A stretch of DNA of 13,715 nt from CAMYLR01 sp039590215 (lineage in GTDB: Bacteria; Gemmatimonadota; Gemmatimonadetes; JACCXV01; JAHWKZ01). The position numbers and the translations under genes are program-made. The notes under the pieces were generated by a model. The model searched no databases. It saw nothing but the letters and a program-made list of their open reading frames with translations, and was not told the DNA's origin. Positions 1-5,849 of the stretch are shown here, in pieces (the first letter of the stretch is position 1; each line of letters opens with the position of its first letter). Location: positions 1-13,715 of the forward strand of contig JBDHFX010000060.1 of NCBI GenBank assembly GCA_039590215.1, given 5' to 3'.

Positions 1-174
1 CCGATCAGATCCAAGACTGTGACAGGCCGTGCACTTCTCCTCGAAGAGTTCTTGCCCCTGATCCTCGGTCTGGCCGAGGAGTAGCGACACGCCACTGGTC
101 GGTAGACCTGCTAGTGCGCTCGCAGTGAGCAACACCGCTAGGTGGAAGCGTCGGTCAGACACCGCTTGTGGCAT
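1..174 (-). CDS. Secreted c-type cytochrome, N-terminal part (cut by window edge)
   Basis: The first 58 residues of a c-type cytochrome are visible; the rest lies beyond position 1. The protein starts at an ATG whose complement is at 172-174. A basic start (DRR at residues 7-9) is followed by a hydrophobic stretch at about 12-34, which reads as a Sec signal peptide or membrane anchor. After it comes GQELFEEKCTACHSLG, with the covalent haem motif CTACH at residues 48-52. This layout (helix, then CxxCH within about 15 residues of the mature N-terminus) is typical of small class I cytochromes c, which carry electrons in the periplasm. The start codon lies 20 bases inside the upstream Rrf2-type regulator, so the two are probably translationally coupled and cotranscribed. 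The Met axial ligand and the true length are not visible, so the electron partner cannot be inferred. Confidence 0.85.
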   Translation of the reverse strand, partial: MPQAVSDRRFHLAVLLTASALAGLPTSGVSLLLGQTEDQGQELFEEKCTACHSLGSDR

Positions 175-607
175 TCGCCCGCTCAATGAGTTTGCGTTTT
201 CGCGAAACGCCCGCGGCCAGATCCAGGAGCGTCGTCTCCTCTAGATACTGCTTGATCTCCATACGCAAGGGCTTCCAGGTATCATGCAGCGGGCATGGCA
301 TATCGTCGGAACATGGGTTCAGTCCGACGGCGCAGCGGTCGAGATCGGCGGTAGTGTCAATCGACTGTACGATTTGCAACAGCGAGACGTCGGCTGGCGG
401 CAGCGCCAGTGCGTAGCCGCCGGTAGGACCCCGGGCCGATCGCAGCAGCCCGGCTCGAACGAGGTCCTGGAGAATCTTTCCGGTGAACGCGCGGGGCAAG
501 TCCTCTGCTTCTGTGATCTCGACCAGTAGAGTGAACCCATTGGTCGGCTGTTGTGCCAGGTAAGTCAGGGCGCGAACCGCGTACTCGCAACGACCTGAAT
601 ACAGCAT
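155..607 (-). CDS. Rrf2 family Fe-S cluster transcriptional regulator
   Basis: A 150-residue protein of the usual Rrf2 length. Residues 1-65 form the winged helix-turn-helix (start MLYSGRCEYAVRALTYLA, wing region ending GPTGGYAL, recognition part near LPRAFTGKILQDLVRAGLL). The cysteine trio C92-x6-C99-x5-C105 followed by PLHDTW is the [2Fe-2S]/[4Fe-4S] ligand region seen in IscR, NsrR and RsrR relatives. Family knowledge: such regulators sense Fe-S status, nitric oxide, redox state or iron. A candidate Shine-Dalgarno (TCCCTG on the plus strand at 614-619) lies six bases before the ATG. The downstream cytochrome c overlaps the 3' end, which suggests control of a respiratory or nitrosative-stress function, but which signal it senses is not shown. 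Rrf2 proteins often regulate their own operon. Confidence 0.9.
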   Translation of the reverse strand: MLYSGRCEYAVRALTYLAQQPTNGFTLLVEITEAEDLPRAFTGKILQDLVRAGLLRSARGPTGGYALALPPADVSLLQIVQSIDTTADLDRCAVGLNPCSDDMPCPLHDTWKPLRMEIKQYLEETTLLDLAAGVSRKRKLIERANATSGV

Positions 608-659
608 CCGGAGTCCCTGGGTATGGCGAGTAACAGATTTAAAGACCTGAATATCCAGA

Positions 660-689
660 ATTATACCCTACCTTGGGATTGAATTGCAA
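660..689 (-). promoter_or_regulatory. Predicted sigma-70 promoter for the Rrf2-cytochrome c unit
   Basis: On the minus strand TTGCAA (684-689) and TATAAT (660-665) are separated by 18 bases. The -10 is a perfect consensus and the -35 matches in part. It sits 53 bases upstream of the Rrf2-type ATG. The AT-rich stretch just downstream (about 630-659) is where an autoregulatory operator would be expected, but no convincing palindrome was found there. Confidence 0.6.
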
Positions 690-690
690 A

Positions 691-735
691 CACGCCGGGC
701 GTGGAAGGGAGCCCCGCCGTGAGCGGGGCTCCCTT
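691..735 (-). terminator. Strong hairpin, probable terminator of the lipoprotein gene at 775-1599
   Basis: AAGGGAGCCCCGC (705-717) and GCGGGGCTCCCTT (723-735) form a perfect 13-bp stem with a five-base loop. A second small hairpin, CACGC/GCGTG (691-703), follows on the minus strand and leads into TTTGC. It lies 40 bases after the stop codon of the minus-strand lipoprotein gene. There is no long T-tract, so the termination efficiency and strand are inferred from position. It also separates that gene from the Rrf2 promoter. Confidence 0.6.
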
Positions 736-774
736 GTTGCTACCTATGGTAGGCCTAAGTGCGTGCGCGTAGTG

Positions 775-1599
775 TCAGCTTCCGCAGACCTGACCGCTGA
801 TAGTTGGCAGAGGAGGACCGACCGCGGCCGTGGTAAAGTCGGTCAGAACCAGCGGGCCATCGATCAATATGCCGGTGCCCGCGCCAAACCACTTCACATC
901 CGCCTTTTCCTTCCTGCCCTCGATCAAGGTGAACTCCTGTAGACGAACGGTGTCCAGGTAAGGACCGCCGAAAACGTCCTGGGTAGGCCCGGGACCGGCT
1001 CCGATGATCTTGGCTCCATCCAGGGCGACGCCCGGGGCGTCCTCCTGAAGGAAGACGACTCCCGGTTCCAGATCAGCGGGCATGAAGATCCCGGCGTTGT
1101 TCCCAGCGTCATCCGAGCACCAGGCGCCCTCGTGGGCTACGACGGTCCCGTCCTCGATGTCATCGACGTCTTCGCCACGATAGCAGACGGTTCCATCGGC
1201 TGTCTCGGAGTAGTAGTTCCACGAGATCTCTACTAGCTCATCTTCCTCCCATTCCCGCTCCTCGATCACCCGTGCCAAGACCCCGTCGATCAGCCTCGTC
1301 CCGGGGAGTACGGTGAGCAACGCCTCGACGGCTGCCCCGTCGTCCTCACCCTCGAGGGTCCACTGATAACCGACGATCAGCGGGAAGTACGGGTTCGTGG
1401 AATTCAGCGGATTCGGGAAGTTGGCCCCCGTCGGTGCGCAGGCCGTGACGTGGTCGAGCTTCTTCTCCGAGTCGGAGAGTGTTATAGGTGGATTGGGCTC
1501 GTCGATTTGATCAAAGGCGCTCGTCGGCGACTGCTCGCACCCCTGCAGCACGAAGAGTCCCACAAGGAGGGACAGACCTAGGTTTCTGACTCCGATCAT
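775..1599 (-). CDS. Lipoprotein of unknown function
   Basis: A 274-residue exported lipoprotein that I do not recognise. The N-terminus has R5 and a hydrophobic stretch ending in the lipobox LQGC, so C21 would be lipidated. After a low-complexity linker, the mature part starts with NPYFPLIVGYQWTLEG, a motif seen in uncharacterised secreted proteins of several phyla. The domain is rich in Asp/Glu (for example EEREWEEDELVEISWNYY and the acidic run GEDVDDIEDGT) and contains cysteines near 54, 148 and 165 and at 272 that may form disulfides. It is probably β-rich. The start is well supported by AAAGGAGA (complement at 1605-1612), five to six bases before the ATG. It stands alone between a divergent gene and a hairpin terminator. 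No enzyme motif is visible. Confidence 0.8.
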   Translation of the reverse strand: MIGVRNLGLSLLVGLFVLQGCEQSPTSAFDQIDEPNPPITLSDSEKKLDHVTACAPTGANFPNPLNSTNPYFPLIVGYQWTLEGEDDGAAVEALLTVLPGTRLIDGVLARVIEEREWEEDELVEISWNYYSETADGTVCYRGEDVDDIEDGTVVAHEGAWCSDDAGNNAGIFMPADLEPGVVFLQEDAPGVALDGAKIIGAGPGPTQDVFGGPYLDTVRLQEFTLIEGRKEKADVKWFGAGTGILIDGPLVLTDFTTAAVGPPLPTISGQVCGS

Positions 1600-1693
1600 C
1601 AGAATCTCCTTTCGTTGGCGGTGTACTTATGGCCTTCTATCCATGGAACGAACCAACAACCGGCCGTGTGGCACACCCACGAAGGATTGGACC

Positions 1694-1715
1694 TGGCGGT
1701 GGCTCCGCACCGCCA
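1694..1715. repeat. Perfect 8-bp inverted repeat in the divergent intergenic region
   Basis: TGGCGGTG (1694-1701) and CACCGCCA (1708-1715) pair perfectly around a six-base GC-rich loop. It lies between the divergent lipoprotein gene (start 1599) and the exported protein whose likely start is 1754. It could be a mRNA leader hairpin or a protein-binding site. No T-tract follows it on either strand, so a terminator is unlikely. The rest of 1600-1753 shows no clear promoter. Confidence 0.4.
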
Positions 1716-1753
1716 TTGAACACCTTTGCGCAACTACGCGTCATACGTACAGC

Positions 1754-2512
1754 ATGTCATCGAACAATGTGAAACCTTTCTTGATGCTTGCTTGTATGGT
1801 CCTGCTCATTTGGCAACCCACTGTTGCCCAAGAGAGAACGGAAGGCGTTCGTGGCGACCCGTTAGCGATTGCTGAAGCTGAGGCCATGGTGGAGACCATG
1901 GGCGGGATGGAAATATGGGCGCAATTGAAAAGCGTTCACTTTGTTCACGAATGGTACCCCTGGTACAGAATCGATTCCTACGTAGAGAATGAAATCCTCG
2001 ACCTGACTGGTCCCCGATCTTGGGCAGACAGGAAAAGTGAAATCGACCACAGGATACGAACCTATAGCCCCGAAGGTAAACACTGGTCTGTTGTTAATGG
2101 CGAATTTGCATACGCCAGTGAAGAAGTATTCGAGAATGCTATGCAGAGAGCTCCTTTCAACTTCTATCGGATCGTCAGGGCCATCGCAGTCGGTGATCCA
2201 TATTACGAAATTCGATTTGGCGAAGGGGACATCCCACAGACTCGTCGGCTTGAGTTTTATGGACCAGATGGGATCCTACACGGCTGGATCATATTGAATG
2301 CCAGGCAGGAGCCTATTGTTAAGGCGACTACGCAATATCGGTATACGTTGGGGCCGCTGAAGCGATTTGGAAACCTCCGAGTTCCTGATTGGGGCGTATA
2401 CGAAAACGGGACAACCCGGTATCAGATGATTTCGCTTACAGGCAATAATCAGCCTCCCGATTCTTCTTTGTTCTTGCCTCCTCCTGAGTTTCGGACAAAT
2501 AACGTGAGATGA
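1754..2512 (+). CDS. Exported protein of unknown function, possibly LolA/outer-membrane lipoprotein-sorting-like fold
   Basis: The reading frame is open from an ATG at 1643, but the ATG at 1754 is preferred. It begins MSSNNVKPFLMLACMVLLIWQPTVAQE, a clean Sec signal peptide cut after VAQ, whereas the longer form would bury the signal 37 residues in. The resulting protein has 252 residues. The mature part has an amphipathic helix (AIAEAEAMVETMGGMEIWAQLKSVHF) followed by strand-rich sequence with many aromatic residues (HEWYPWYRIDSY, GKHWSVVNGEFAY, RRLEFYGPDG). A leading MGG..W..LKSV helix followed by a long β-sheet resembles LolA/LolB-type half-barrels, but this is a resemblance only. Its sequence is visibly richer in A/T than the flanking genes. 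No convincing ribosome-binding site precedes 1754. Confidence 0.65.
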   Translation: MSSNNVKPFLMLACMVLLIWQPTVAQERTEGVRGDPLAIAEAEAMVETMGGMEIWAQLKSVHFVHEWYPWYRIDSYVENEILDLTGPRSWADRKSEIDHRIRTYSPEGKHWSVVNGEFAYASEEVFENAMQRAPFNFYRIVRAIAVGDPYYEIRFGEGDIPQTRRLEFYGPDGILHGWIILNARQEPIVKATTQYRYTLGPLKRFGNLRVPDWGVYENGTTRYQMISLTGNNQPPDSSLFLPPPEFRTNNVR

Positions 2513-2538
2513 TCGCTTAGGCCACGAAAGGGGACTCT

Positions 2539-3051
2539 ATGAAACTGTTACATCACCAACTCGCCTTGGTTCTGGTTGCCGCGGCTGCGTGCGGGGGTGG
2601 CGATGGGACGACCCCCCAAAGGGCGTCTGAAGGGTTGGGTCAAAGCGAAGCCGTTGCGGCAACGTACGACATTGCTACGCCCACAAAGGTGAAAGTCTAC
2701 AAGCCTACTTTCTGCGGCTGCTGCGCGAGTTGGGTTGAGCACCTGCGAACCGCGGGGTTCGAGGTCGAAGTACAGGAAACAGACGAACTCGAACTCGTGA
2801 AATCGGAGCTGGGAGTTCCATCTGAGCTCGAGTCGTGTCACACAGCCGAGGTGGAAGGATACGTGGTCGAGGGCCACGTCCCCGCTGACGTGATCGCACG
2901 GCTACTCACCGAGCGACCGGAAGTCAGGGGAATCGCAGTACCGGGCATGCCCGCCGGGTCACCTGGCATGGAGGCCGACGGACAGACGGACCCGTTTGAC
3001 ATCGTTTCCTTCGACGAAACGGGTCAGACAGCAGTGTATGAGACCCGATAA
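2539..3051 (+). CDS. DUF411 family metal-binding lipoprotein
   Basis: A 170-residue protein with a lipoprotein signal (ALVLVAAAAC, lipid attachment at C18) and an excellent ribosome-binding site (GAAAGGGGA, 2526-2534). The conserved DUF411 core begins at about residue 50. It has a thioredoxin-like first strand ending in C59-G-C61-C62 followed by ASWVEHLRTAGFEV. Next comes GVPSELESCHTAEVEGYVVEGHVPA with C100, H101 and H113, then RGIAVPGMPAGSPGME with M137 and M144. Cys, His and Met placed this way are typical soft-metal ligands. Family knowledge: DUF411 genes are often found with copper-resistance genes and the proteins are thought to bind copper in the periplasm. No copper genes are visible here. 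It follows the exported protein by 26 bases on the same strand, so cotranscription is likely. The 52-base gap to the convergent aminotransferase holds no clear terminator. Confidence 0.9.
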   Translation: MKLLHHQLALVLVAAAACGGGDGTTPQRASEGLGQSEAVAATYDIATPTKVKVYKPTFCGCCASWVEHLRTAGFEVEVQETDELELVKSELGVPSELESCHTAEVEGYVVEGHVPADVIARLLTERPEVRGIAVPGMPAGSPGMEADGQTDPFDIVSFDETGQTAVYETR

Positions 3052-3103
3052 TCGGTTCTGTCACCGTTTGAGAAACGAGCTAGACGAGTAGGCCCTTCAC
3101 AGC

Positions 3104-4219
3104 CTAGGCTTCGAGCTCTTCGAATCCATCTCCAAGGAGCGCAAGACCGCGCCTCAAGTATTCAGAGCGCTCGCCGATCCCGAGGCGCAGGTAGTGGTCC
3201 ATTCCGAACACATCGCCCGGCAACACCAGGAGGCTCTTTTCGTTTCGCAGCCGGGTCGCCAGCTCGGTGGAGTTGACGTTCGCCGCGTAGCGCAGGAAGC
3301 ACATACCGCCTGCCTTGGGGGGGACGAAATGGAATTGGTCTGGGCGCTGCCGTGTCCAGTCAACGAGAATTGCCAGATTCTGATTCAGCATCTTCCGGTT
3401 GCGATCGAGAATCTCTCGCCGCCGATCCGCGCGAAGAATGGTGGTGGCGACGAACTCGCTCACGACACTGGTGGTGATCGTGGTGTAGTCGTTGTGATGC
3501 CAGGCGGCGTCGATAAAGTCGGCTGGGCCGGCGAGCCAACCGATCCGCAGCCCGGGATGAGCGAGAGCCTTCGAGAGACCGGCGGCGACGATGGCCGAAG
3601 AGTCCAGGTCCCTGAAGCTGGGTCCTTCCTGACCATCGAGTTCGACTCCCTTGTAGACCTCGTCGGCATAGACAGTTGCGCCCACCGACGAGGCGATCTC
3701 GAGGATCCGTTCCATGGCGCCACGGCTCAGTACGGCGCCGGTCGGGTTGTTGGGATTGCAGACCACCACCAAACGGGTACGCGGAGATACGATCGAGCGG
3801 AGCTCGTCGAGATCGGGGGCCCAGTCGAGGTCCTCTCGAAGCCGGAAGCCGCGGGCTTCGACGCCCAAGGAACGGGCGATGCCCCAGATCTGCATGTAAT
3901 TGGGAAGCATGACCGCGATCTCGTCGCCCGGTTCGAGCAGGGTCCACATGGCGAGGAAGTTCGCTTCGGCCGAGCCACAGGTCACCAGAATCTCCTCAGG
4001 CGTCGTGCTCACGTAGTGCGCGCTGATTGCCTGCCGTAGGCTGGGCTCACCATTGGTCCAGCCGTAGCCGAGCCGCAGATCTAGCACCTGGTCGATCTCC
4101 TCCTCATTGAGGAGCTCCCGCAGGGAAAAGGGATGCAGTCCACTCTCGGTAAGGTTGATGTCGACACGGTTTTCCCAGATCGACTGTAGGCGTTCGAGCT
4201 CGAAGGTCTCGATCTTCAT
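3104..4219 (-). CDS. PLP-dependent aminotransferase, class I/II (fold type I)
   Basis: A 371-residue aminotransferase of normal length. The expected residues are present in order: CGSAEANF (80-88, cofactor phosphate region), CNPNNPTG (154-161, N158 near the pyridine ring), YADEVY (184-189, D186 to the ring nitrogen and Y189 to O3'), GLSKALAHPGLRIGW (214-228, Schiff-base K217 and phosphate-binding R225), and RLGIG near the C-terminus (R345, the likely substrate-carboxylate arginine). It should therefore be catalytically competent. A GAGAGGA ribosome-binding site (complement at 4227-4233) sits seven bases before the ATG. The gene is divergent from a PLP dehydratase and a eutC-like gene, which suggests amino-acid or ectoine-derived substrates. 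The exact amino donor cannot be read from sequence. Relatives include aspartate/alanine-type enzymes and the VioD (capreomycidine synthase) branch. The 141-base gap to the dehydratase holds no clear promoter, although TTGACT occurs on the minus strand. Confidence 0.88.
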   Translation of the reverse strand: MKIETFELERLQSIWENRVDINLTESGLHPFSLRELLNEEEIDQVLDLRLGYGWTNGEPSLRQAISAHYVSTTPEEILVTCGSAEANFLAMWTLLEPGDEIAVMLPNYMQIWGIARSLGVEARGFRLREDLDWAPDLDELRSIVSPRTRLVVVCNPNNPTGAVLSRGAMERILEIASSVGATVYADEVYKGVELDGQEGPSFRDLDSSAIVAAGLSKALAHPGLRIGWLAGPADFIDAAWHHNDYTTITTSVVSEFVATTILRADRRREILDRNRKMLNQNLAILVDWTRQRPDQFHFVPPKAGGMCFLRYAANVNSTELATRLRNEKSLLVLPGDVFGMDHYLRLGIGERSEYLRRGLALLGDGFEELEA

Positions 4220-4360
4220 TAGCTAGTCCTCTCGTGGCCGAATCTTAACAGAGGAATCTAAAAACCATAGTCAATATGGACCCCGTCGGAGATCTCGCCC
4301 CCACGCTCTAGATTCCCTTCTCGTGGGAGCGAAGGACTCTACGGCGGGAGCTTCAGAGCG

Positions 4361-5356
4361 ATGAGGGCACGAGCTATCGAGCTGGCCGACGTCGAGGCGG
4401 CGCAACAGCGGATTCGGGGCCTGGCCGTCGTCACGCCGACCCGTCACTCCATCGGCCTTTCCCGCCTTCTCGGCGCTCGAGTTAGCCTCAAGATGGAGTC
4501 GATGCAGCCAACCGGAGCGTTCAAGCTTCGGGGCGCCGCCAACGCGATCCTGAATCTGTCGGAAGAGGCGAGGCAACGTGGCGTCATAGCCCAATCGAGC
4601 GGCAATCACGGCCGCGCGGTCGCCTATGTCGCCTCACAGCTGGGGATCCCAGCTGTCATTTGCTTGTCGCGCCGTACTCCAAGCGAGAAGATCGAGGCGG
4701 TCCGAGCACTCGATGTCGAGGTCGTCGTAGAAGGAGCCGATCAGATGGAGGCGATGGATGTTGCCTTGAGTCTGGCGGAAGAGCGAGGGCTGACTGTGAT
4801 CCCACCATTTGACGATCGCCACGTCATCGCTGGGCAAGGCACTATTGGGATCGAGCTGCTCGAGCAGTACCCGGAGCTCGAGACGATCATCGTGCCAGTC
4901 AGCGGCGGCGGCCTGGCGAGCGGCGTCGCGATGGCGGTGAAGTCATTGCGGCCAGAGCTTCGGGTCGTCGGTGTAAGCCAGGAGAACGGGGCTGCGATGT
5001 ATGAGAGCCTCAAGGCGGGACGCCTTGTTGAAGTCGAAGAGGAGCCGACCTGGGCCGACGCCTTGGCCGGAGGTCTGCCGTTCGACAATCGCTGGACGAT
5101 TAACATGTGCCGGCAGTGGCTTGATGAGATTCGCCTGGTCAGTGAGGACGAGATCGCTGCTGCAATGGTGTACGCCTTGCGCCACGAGCACATCGTCCTC
5201 GAGGGAGGAGCCGCGGTCGGGCTCGCCTTGTTGCTGACTCATCCGACAGCGGATTGGGGAGGGGATGTGACGGTGATATGCACTGGAGACAATGTCGATA
5301 TCGATCGTCTACTGGACTTGGTGGGAGGAGAGACGGAGAAGGAGACTCCATCATGA
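4361..5356 (+). CDS. eutB: PLP fold-type II dehydratase, EutB-like (threonine dehydratase/serine racemase family)
   Basis: A 331-residue single-domain enzyme lacking the C-terminal ACT regulatory domain of biosynthetic threonine deaminase. Landmarks are PTGAFKLRGAAN (50-61, Schiff-base K55), SSGNHGRA (79-86, substrate-carboxylate loop), SGGGLASG (181-188, PLP-phosphate loop) and CTGDNVD (307-313) near the pyridine nitrogen. Here TGD replaces the more usual SGGN-type sequence, which deserves an alignment. The segment GVSQENGAAMYESLKAGRLVEVEEEPTWADALAGGL and the following truncated ornithine cyclodeaminase-like gene match the eutB-eutC arrangement of hydroxyectoine-utilisation clusters. In published proposals EutB/EutC act early in hydroxyectoine breakdown. 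The stop codon overlaps the next start as ATGA (5353-5356). GGGAG at 4346-4350 is a distant, weak ribosome-binding site. Alternative calls are catabolic threonine/serine dehydratase or hydroxy-amino-acid dehydratase. Confidence 0.8.
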   Translation: MRARAIELADVEAAQQRIRGLAVVTPTRHSIGLSRLLGARVSLKMESMQPTGAFKLRGAANAILNLSEEARQRGVIAQSSGNHGRAVAYVASQLGIPAVICLSRRTPSEKIEAVRALDVEVVVEGADQMEAMDVALSLAEERGLTVIPPFDDRHVIAGQGTIGIELLEQYPELETIIVPVSGGGLASGVAMAVKSLRPELRVVGVSQENGAAMYESLKAGRLVEVEEEPTWADALAGGLPFDNRWTINMCRQWLDEIRLVSEDEIAAAMVYALRHEHIVLEGGAAVGLALLLTHPTADWGGDVTVICTGDNVDIDRLLDLVGGETEKETPS

Positions 5357-5523
5357 GCGCGGTCGTCGTCAGTGAGCGGGAGCTGCGGCAGCAGGTCGGC
5401 TTGGACTCGACAGCGCTGGAAGCCATCGAAAAGGCTTTCTCCTGGGCCTCGACCGGGCGGGCGGTGATGCCCCCGATCATGCACATCGACGTCGTCAAGA
5501 TCGCTTCCGGCTTCTTTGGCAAT
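5353..5523 (+). pseudogene. eutC: Truncated EutC-like / ornithine cyclodeaminase family gene (N-terminal fragment)
   Basis: The ATG at 5353 overlaps the stop of the EutB-like gene (ATGA). The first 57 residues, including ELRQQVGLDSTALEAIEKAF and GRAVMPPIMHIDV, match the N-terminus of EutC/ornithine cyclodeaminase proteins, which are normally about 320-330 residues. The family then has roughly 17-20 residues before the KxSxGFF segment; here HIDV runs straight into VKIASGFFGN, so an internal deletion is likely (near 5491-5496, where GTC is doubled). After FFGN (ending 5523) similarity stops. The frame stays open to 5853, but those codons are antisense to a TolB-propeller gene. The NAD-binding Rossmann half and the catalytic residues are therefore missing, and the product cannot be an active enzyme. 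Confidence 0.8.
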
Positions 5524-5802
5524 GCCGTCTGGCGAGATCACCGGCTCACCGTCGAAGTGAGGCCCAAAGGTGAGTTGCACCGCGTTCCCGCCTTCAACTG
5601 GCAACTGGAACAGGTGGCCGAGCATGGTGAAGATCAACCACTGGCCGTCAGGCGAAATGGCGACATCCGGTCTGGTGACCTCGGTTGTTTCGAACTCGAT
5701 GGTGTGCTCAGGGGCTCCGGCCTGGGTCTGTTGCGCCATTGCTGTGTGCGGCAGGAAAGGACAAAGGAAGACGGAGAGAAAAGACAATGCTCGGATACTC
5801 AC
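5524..5802 (-). pseudogene. Truncated TolB-propeller protein (amidohydrolase/peptidase type), N-terminal fragment
   Basis: A GTG start at 5802 (complement CAC at 5800-5802) is preceded by a G-rich Shine-Dalgarno-like run. It opens 93 meaningful codons: a signal peptide (ending HTAMA, about residue 23), then PD40/TolB propeller blades with VAISPDGQWLIFTMLGHLF, GGNAVQLTFGPHFDGEP and VISPDG. In secreted amidohydrolases and prolyl-oligopeptidase-like proteins this N-terminal pattern begins a full propeller followed by a catalytic domain, giving proteins several hundred to over 1000 residues long. Here coding stops after the second ISPDG at 5524. The frame continues to 5239 only as antisense of the eutC- and eutB-like genes. 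It lies 47 bases after the cyclase gene on the same strand and was probably the last gene of that unit before it was broken. Confidence 0.75.
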
Positions 5803-5849
5803 GGGGACCCCCCTGCTACTGTGGCTGGTGAACAGGAACGGTCTACGTT

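Noticed and set aside
1643..1753. Longer start for the exported protein (ATG at 1643)
   Set aside because: It would put 37 arginine- and threonine-rich residues in front of an obvious signal peptide and run through a perfect hairpin, so the ATG at 1754 is preferred.
2599..2660. Possible copper-resistance operon around the DUF411 gene
   Set aside because: Apart from the DUF411 protein, no copper oxidase, P-type ATPase or copper regulator is visible in the window, so the copper link rests only on family knowledge.
3194..4039. 281-codon plus-strand frame
   Set aside because: It is entirely antisense to the aminotransferase, whose catalytic motifs are intact. Its composition (frequent RR, GG and DRD-type runs) is that of a mirror frame of a GC-rich gene and there is no ribosome-binding site.
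5239..5523. Continuation of the minus-strand TolB-propeller frame to 5239
   Set aside because: Beyond 5524 the sequence is antisense to the eutC- and eutB-like genes and shows no propeller motifs, so only 5524-5802 is kept as the fragment.
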